64,000 bases of DNA from Sepiola atlantica (lineage: Eukaryota; Mollusca; Cephalopoda; Sepiida; Sepiolidae): contig OY744525.1 of NCBI GenBank assembly GCA_963556195.1, positions 30,027,269 through 30,091,268 of the forward strand, given 5' to 3'. Made by a program: the position numbers and the translations under genes. Positions within the stretch are counted from its first letter, which is position 1; the number at the start of each line of letters is the position of its first letter. Shown one piece after another: positions 56,801 through 64,000 of this stretch. The notes under the pieces are model-generated. The model worked only from the letters and a program-made list of their open reading frames with translations. It searched no databases and was not told where the DNA came from.

Positions 56801-57395
56801 CAAAGCATCTGTTCTGACACAATTGACGGAGAGAAAAATTACATTCTTCAAAGATATTAAGTAAGTATTTATAAACAACATTTTTATCTTACGATATTAA
56901 TTTTATTTTTAAACACTTGACGAAATAACTAACTTAGTTCTTTTAAGATGTTCTTTGTAAAATGTATTTCGGACTTTAATTGGTGAGGAAATAATAATTA
57001 TATTTCATATTATTAAATTTAATTTCGAAAACACCTTTCGCACCTATTTTTATACGTTTTCCATTTTGTTATTGCTACTTTTGCATTTGTAATATATTCA
57101 TGTATGCATGTTATTTTGCGTTAGTTTGTAAGTGATACTTTTCCCATTTTGATGTAATTAGAATGAGTAACATACAATTTCAATATGACCTAGTGCTCAC
57201 ATATGTACGCAAATATGGATGTCAACCCAGTCGGGATTTTTTTGTATTTCATTTTAAAAATGGGTCATTTTTTTAATATGCTGGTAACATTTGTTTATTC
57301 AGCATGTCCTTGTGTAACAGGTGTCTGTTTGAGTTTATATCGGTAGTTATTTCATGTAATCGTCTAATTAAATGATTTCTTTATTTATTTACCTC
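56801..57395. other. Gene-free 3' flank of gene F
   Basis: AT-rich; nothing recognised. Confidence 0.5.
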
Positions 57396-57399
57396 CTCT

Positions 57400-57740
57400 C
57401 CAGGAGCTTAGGCACAAGACCAGTATTATCTTACTCCCACAAGGTAAGATGTGACCCAAGGTCGGGTCGAGAAAGTTGGACTTGAAATGCCAGCGCCCGA
57501 GAAGGTGAGCACTCTGGCCATTAACCATTGGCTGGGCAGCCCCGTAGGCATACCCCGGTAGGGGCGCCTCAGGGAGTAAAAAATAAACTTACTCCTCACC
57601 AAAGAGGGGAGGAAAGCCTGGGAGGGTGGACTTCCTAGAACTGCACAGGCCAAATCCACAGACCGGCGGAATCAAGTCCTGAAGGACAAGAAGACACCGG
57701 TCTATAGCGTGCAGTATCCATCGAAACAGATACTACACTC
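57400..57740. other. GC-rich island of about 330 bp
   Basis: Much richer in G and C than its flanks (GGGCAGCCCCGTAGGCATAC, CCCCGGTAGGGGCGCC). It holds ACTCCTCACCAAAGAGGGG and inverted words around ACCGGCGG/GACACCGGTC. A 77-codon minus ORF lies within, without recognised domain. Probably an inserted repeat of unknown type. Confidence 0.45.
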
Positions 57741-58735
57741 TCTTATTTTTTAATATTGGTACATATGTTTCCCATATGCCGCTCTGTTTAATATAGAATG
57801 CTTTCAAACGCGCGTAGAAAAAAATGTCCAATGGTTTTTCTTTATTAATTTTGATGCGAATTCCATTTTAAATATATATTTTCTTTTTAGCTGTATTTTA
57901 TTGCAGGGGCTTATTTAGCTTTTTCACTTTGTAAACTCCGATATCAAATCATTCCTATACATAACCATTAACAGGAGTTTGTAAGCCAGAGTTACAAGTA
58001 TTAATTATATGACATCATATATTATGTTTCTATCTCTACTCATATAACGATACGCAAGTTTATATGTTTATATATGTGTATGTATATGATTAAGACATAA
58101 ACTGCTCATGAATGTTGGTGCATTGCTGCTAGGCCTAATAGGTCCGATTGTGAGCTATTTTAAGTTTTATTATGATTAAGGCAAATTGAACTAACATGAT
58201 TTAAGCTTTTCGCAAGAATTAAAATAACTTAAGCCGTTGTTTGTTAAATTGAAATAAAATACATATTATATATCAAATTATAAATATTCCCAACATTTCC
58301 GTTTGTTTGAAGTATTTTAAATGGTGGTAAGTGTATGGGTAAAACCTCTCATTTGAAAACTCGAATATCTTAGATTTAAATGTAATTTTATCCATAAACG
58401 ATATACTTACTTAAGCAAGATTCATGAATTTTTATTTCTTCTTAACACATTTCGAACCTAATTGTAAAAGTTTAGAAATTTCCTAGAAAAAAAATTAAGT
58501 AATAGATTTTGACCAAAAGAAGAGTTCTAGACATCAGGTTTCCTATGATTATATCTTGTTTTCAATCACCGCTGAAATACAAAAAGTAGTGAAAAAACTT
58601 TCTGTTCGAGGAATTCATTTTAACACGTCTTGCGACATGTATTAAAACGTAATCAAGAGTGTGTTACACTTAAGGAGATATATAAGAAAAAAATCCGATT
58701 TGCTCTCTTTCTCGAAAATAAAATAGATTAAGTAG
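57741..58735. other. Gene-free AT-rich stretch
   Basis: Nothing recognised. Confidence 0.5.
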
Positions 58736-58740
58736 TTGCG

Positions 58741-60129
<1,389 letters not shown>

Positions 60130-60393
60130 TGTTACAGACCCCACATCTTTTCTTTTTAAAACTTGATGCTGTGAAGAGAAGAATGGAGAAAAATAAAAGA
60201 AAAAAGGACAAAGGAGAGAAAACGTCGAGCACGCGGTTAGCCGGGGTTTTTATTTACTGAGGCGACAAGTGGACTTAATTTTATTTAATTCCGTGACATT
60301 TATTTTTAACGGCCGCTTTAAAGTAAGAGAAAACATTCTGCCTCGATAGACTTCCAAAACTCTTTCAAGCTATTTCAGTGTATATACTTACCC

Positions 60394-60960
60394 ATGAATG
60401 TCAAAGCTTTCGACATCCGGCCTTTTCCGGAATTCGGCGGTGCTACAATTGACATGCCCAGCGTTGACTGGATAGAACATGTAGAATTGGTTTGTAGAAC
60501 TTTGCGTTATCGACAAAATCGAGCGTGTTCTACCATTACGGCTACGAGGTGGCGCTCTTATCGTGTATAAACAGCTGAGTAAATACTGGATGGCAGATGC
60601 CATACATATTAAAAGGGCCCTTATGACTGCATATGCGATAAATAGGTTTTACACATTCAATTATTTTGTTACGAGACCTCCTCGAACAGTGGAAACGGTA
60701 GACGAATTTCTGACTGAAATGCATCGCTTAGGTGGGCTGGTTTGGGAACCGCTGCCCGATCGATGGATGGAGTGTGCTTTCGTGTCAGGGTTTCTACAAC
60801 AAAACAGGCAGCGGAAAACAGTGTTATCGATGCAAGGGACGACCACATTTCATCAGAGTGCCAGGGAAGCGGCTAAAGGAGGGGGGGGGTCAGCGCCAAA
60901 CTTCTTATCGACCAAGTAAAAACCGCAAAATAACCTGCTGTAAAAGTGTAAATTGACGGA
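60394..60960 (+). pseudogene. Retrotransposon gag, frameshifted
   Basis: Starts MNVKAFDIRPFPEFGGATID at 60394 and reads to a stop at 60568. A frame change leads into YKQLSKYWMADAIHIKRALM, then TVDEFLTEMHRLGGLVWEPL and RWMECAFVSGFLQQ (60563-60919). A third frame gives the nucleocapsid knuckle CYRCKGRPHFIR, in which the last Cys of CX2CX4HX4C is lost. Gag would coat the element RNA in cytoplasmic particles. Three frames mean it is dead. Confidence 0.75.
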
Positions 60961-61649
60961 CAAAAAGCTATGCTGAATTCCGGATGCACTCAGACGCTAC
61001 TGAGCTATTATATTTTAGTAATGCATACGTAAGGATTCCCGTTAACAAAGCTTGTTTCCTTTTAAACACAGTGGTGATCAACGGCAAGCGGTTTTGCCTA
61101 ACTCGATCGTGGTTTGACCTAAATTTGGTGCGGCTTGTCATAGAATCTGTTATTACCGCGATAACTTCTAGGTTTAAGGAAATGAAGAGCGGTCCATCAA
61201 TATAGGTCGACAAAATCTTCATTAATGAAAGTCTAGTCGCTACGGTGTCTGTGTGGCAGAACTTTTCAGACTTTTACGGAGTGGTCTGTTAAGATCCCGA
61301 ACAACTGAGAGACACGCTAAGATCTTGGGTCTGCAGGTCTCAGGAGAGACTGATTGTCTCCGATGAAAAAGAATAGTCAGGTTCCGGTGCGCTTACGTTC
61401 TGTCCGGGAATGGCATCGTTGAACGCAGTCACAAAAGTGTAAAAACGATTGATGCTAGGAAAAATGTCTAGTGGCATAATATTATACCGAAGGAGAATGA
61501 CTCGCCTTGTACGGCGTCGGTGTACGTATTACATAGATACAATATCCAGGTTAAAGACATTTGCGCCGTTCCCCCGCCTCAATTGCAAATAACTGAAGGG
61601 AGGTGTGAAATAGGTGAAGTTGCATGGGTTACGACACCACGCAGTAGGG

Positions 61650-62046
61650 CATGACCAAATTTGGAACTAGACGCGTAACCGATGTGAACATTGAGCATTC
61701 GGTGCGAGTCGATGGAACCTTTCGCAGTGCATACGATCTGCGCCCTTTTGTAGAATTGCCTCCTTTCGACGACAAATGGATACACAAGATAGTGAACAGT
61801 CAATCTACTTGTGGTCGGGTTCACAAAATAATCCTTCCAATGTCAATATCTTACCGGCAGATTCTTTCGTGCCTAACATATGCTCTACTGAAGGAAAATA
61901 CATTCAAACAGTCCCCCTTGAGCGGAGCACTAAAAGTAAATGACAGCACCCGCACATTTGTAATCAGGAGATCAGAGAATCGTGCGACAAACCTGATGAT
62001 CCTGAACGAAATAATCAAGCCCGTCTTTGCCATTTGTGCAATTTAA
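61650..62046 (+). pseudogene. Retrotransposon integrase C-terminal fragment
   Basis: TKFGTRRVTDVNIEHSVRVD followed by GTFRSAYDLRPFVELPPF resembles the integrase C-terminal SH3-like segment (VxxxxxxxxVxVDGxxRHxxDLRP) of gypsy elements; VIRRSENRATN near 61965 resembles the RRSxRxxRxP end of pol. 131 codons open. The catalytic core (D,D-35-E) is absent. Confidence 0.55.
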
Positions 62047-62574
62047 AAGTTAGTGAAAAGTGCAAATCGTAAGTCGAGTGAAGATTAAAACACTGACTCA
62101 AAGATTACGAATACACACTTAATTTTAGGTATATTTCTTTTAATATCCGGGACCGTAAATCCATGTGTAGTATTGCAGATCGAGTTGGTCTCATGTGTCA
62201 GATTTAACTCAATAATAGAATGTGTCGTCGATATTTCATTACTAAACTTGATGTTGTGACGAACAAAACGGAGAGAAAGAAAAGTAAAGAGAAAAAAGGA
62301 GAGAAAATGTCAAGCAAGTAGAGAGCCGCTTCTTTAATAAGGCAACAAGTGGAATACATTTTATTTAATTCCGTGACATTTACTTTAAACGGTCCCTTTT
62401 GCATCTATATTTGATTACATATATAAGCACTAGGTCAACTTGTAATGGTATGTTACTCTAATTAAAACGGTCCCTTTGTAGTCAGAGTGAAAACCCTTCC
62501 TAGATAGACTTCTAAACTCCTCTTTCAGAAATCTATTTGTTTCTCTGCAAATATCGACATTTCCATGACAACAC

Positions 62575-63130
62575 CTAATATATATCTACAAAGCAACCAC
62601 CTGTCAATGGATGGGGCATTATTGTCACATCTGGGGTGGTGCAACATATATTAGTCTCTGCCTCTTTGACCAGGTACAAAAAAGATTCGCTGATCTAAAA
62701 GGCCCGCACTATCCACCAGGCTCAGGCCCATGTCCCATCGCCGCACTGTTGCGTACTTGTACTTGTTTTAAAAGTGTTTCAATGGAATATGCTCTGATGA
62801 ACTTGCTGTTCCGGTTCCCCTTCTGATATAAACACACTCGACTAATTCAACAATCAACTACACCCCATCCATTAACTGTGGAGGTGCCAAGATACCGGAG
62901 AACCTTTTATTTCAATAGATTCTTCTCTCGTAATGCTGGTCTTTGGAACTCCTTCCCTGCTCGCTGTTTCCCCGACTGTACTGACATGCAGAGATTGTAA
63001 ACTAATATCAACAAGCATGTCGCTTCACAGCTTCTAATGACGGATTACCCCCAAAACTTTCAACCTAATTCTCAGTAGCCCCTTACAACTACAGTGCGAA
63101 CTTGTCTTCTTTTTTTGGATGGGTGAGTGA
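62575..63130 (+). mobile_element. LINE 3' end
   Basis: YLQSNHLSMDGALLSHLGWC-type decayed sequence, then SLCLFDQVQKRFADLKGP (62655-62708), VEVPRYRRTFYFNRFFSRNA (62880-62940), GLWNSFPARCFPDC; ends with CAGTAGCCCCTTACAACTACAG near 63075. Same junction with the LTR element as at 49705, part of duplication 2. Confidence 0.75.
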
Positions 63131-63420
63131 ACTATGATAAAAGTAATAATGTTTTCTAATTGTTGGTACATGTGATTTCTACTCGAAGATTTCTTACTAT
63201 TTGATCGCTACTCTCAATAGCAACAACTGAAACTCCTTATAAGAGAGTCCTATGATTTCAACGTGATTCATGTCAGAGAACATCATTGCGTAAGTAGTTT
63301 CCTAAGTTCAGGTCTACTTCTCAGACGCTGGCCGTTTTTTTTTGCCTTGCCAAAATGATCCCCTGGTTTAGGAATTTAATCTTTTGGCAGGTAAACCAAA
63401 CGTACGCATACAATACTATT
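63131..63420. other. Right end of duplication 2 and LINE leader
   Basis: 63160-63300 matches 48980-49180 in inverse orientation; nothing else recognised. Confidence 0.5.
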
Positions 63421-63425
63421 CTTTA

Positions 63426-64000
63426 CATTTAATCTACACTATCCCAAACACTCTGACAAACACATGCACGGGCTAGGAGTTTATGTTCGGAACACCCTCC
63501 CGCTGACTAGAGAACATAGGTTAGAATCAGATGACTACGACTACATGTGCTTTAGATTGACTTTTCATCACAACGTTAGTTACTTATATTTCCTATATCG
63601 CTCCCCGTCGTCCCAGGACTGTACTCTGCTAAACTCTGTCTCTGAAAGCATAGATAGAGCACTCTTAATAGACTCGAATGCCCAGATACATGTATTTGGG
63701 GATTTTAATGCCCACCACCGCGACTGGTTGGGATTCTCCAGCCTTACTGATGCAGCCGGCAACTCTACGTATAATTTCTCCTTAGCTCACTTCCTCTCTC
63801 AGACTGTTGATTTTCCGACCCGCATCCCCGATCGTGTGGATCAACAAGCCTCACTTCTAGACCTCTTCTTGACCTCAATACCCGAGGCTTGTGTGACGAA
63901 AGCTCATAGCCCACTCGGGAATGCTGATCACATTGTGCTAATGATACATATCACACTAAAAAGTCGTCCAAAAGCTGATGAACCGTTGCTCAAAACAACA
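63426..64000 (+). mobile_element. LINE ORF2 endonuclease domain, open at the window edge
   Basis: An uninterrupted frame from about 63426 to 64000 (no stop): MHGLGVYVRNTLPLTREHRL, LTFHHNVSYLYFLYRSPSSQ, IHVFGDFNAHHRDWLGFSSL (APE GDFN motif, with catalytic Asp and Asn), SLLDLFLTSIPEACVTKAHS, GNADHIVLMIHITLKS (DH of the SDH motif; Ser replaced by Ala). It is an APE-type endonuclease of a CR1/Jockey/RTE-related LINE that nicks the genomic target. At about 190 codons without a stop it is the best preserved endonuclease here, and the RT should lie to the right. The minus ORF 63580-63762 is antisense. Confidence 0.85.

Larger units (their letters stand above)
60130..62527 (+). mobile_element. Deleted Ty3/gypsy-type LTR retrotransposon
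   Basis: 5' LTR 60130-60367 (TGTTACAGAC...CTCTTTCA) and 3' LTR 62194-62527 (TGTGTCAGAT...CTCTTTCA) share AAAACTTGATG.TGTGA, AAAAGGA..AAGGAGAGAAAA, AAGTGGA.TA.ATTTTATTTAATTCCGTGACATTTA and TAGACTTC. The 3' LTR carries an extra piece of about 75-80 bp between two AAACGGTCCCTTT words. Between the LTRs are gag, a scrap of protease/RT region and the integrase C-terminus, about 1.8 kb, so most of pol is deleted. Divergent LTRs indicate an old insertion. Confidence 0.8.

Overview
This is a eukaryotic, AT-rich, intron-era animal genomic window with no prokaryotic features. The base composition, dozens of long (TA)n tracts, tRNA-derived SINE-like repeats, degraded CR1/Jockey-group LINEs and Ty3/gypsy remnants fit a lophotrochozoan mollusc. 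I favour a cephalopod (octopus-like) genome, but this is inference from repeat style, not from a diagnostic gene. No housekeeping gene is intact. The only recognisable conserved cellular gene is a ubiquitin C-terminal hydrolase (UCHL3-like), present as two broken, intronless copies.

The biological theme is one family of small secreted-protein genes, present as six copies named here A to F: A about 5.7-6.7 kb (+), B about 19.0-20.5 kb (+), C about 24.7-25.0 kb (+), D about 32.3-33.4 kb (+), E about 43.0-44.35 kb (-) and F about 55.3-56.8 kb (+). A trace of a seventh copy is cut by the left edge. All six share a TATA box about 140-165 nt before the start and a homologous leader ending in FC(E/D)(A/G). 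Five have a recognisable 3' end with AATAAA followed by GTCTATTT; none was found for C. The mature parts differ. A-D encode short Pro/Arg-rich cationic stretches. E and F encode 241 and 301 residue proteins built of an approximately 42-residue tandem repeat (5 and 7 units), each unit usually carrying a basic site before a TPVG-like motif. A is a short intact ORF whose homology runs on past its stop. B, C and D are broken by stops and frameshifts. E and F are intact over most of their length but both are cut in the last repeat. I do not recognise the family; a role as secreted defence peptides or a multi-peptide precursor is inference.

Layout: 0-4.3 kb, LINE tail, (TA)n tracts and a near-perfect hairpin. 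4.3-7.2 kb, a 117-bp tandem array and gene A. 8.6-10.0 kb, foldback repeats. 10.0-15.4 kb, a degraded LINE interrupted by a 631-bp insertion and by gypsy gag debris. 15.9-18.3 kb, minisatellite, LINE endonuclease fragment and telomere-like repeats. 18.3-20.9 kb, gene B in a duplicated block homologous to the A block. 21.5-23.1 kb, the UCHL pseudogenes around a TA satellite. 24.3-25.0 kb, gene C. 25.0-31.5 kb, SINE-like and TA repeats and a degenerate tandem array with a large foldback. 31.7-33.9 kb, gene D. 34.4-36.1 kb, a 150-bp tandem repeat and an interstitial telomere-like tract. 36.6-42.6 kb, LINE fragments and microsatellites. 43.0-57 kb, genes E and F on the arms of an inverted duplication, with LINE and LTR elements between them. 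57.4 kb, a GC-rich island. 60.1-64.0 kb, a deleted LTR retrotransposon, a LINE 3' end and the 5' part of another LINE running off the window. A second inverted segmental duplication links 48.95-51.03 kb with 60.1-63.3 kb.
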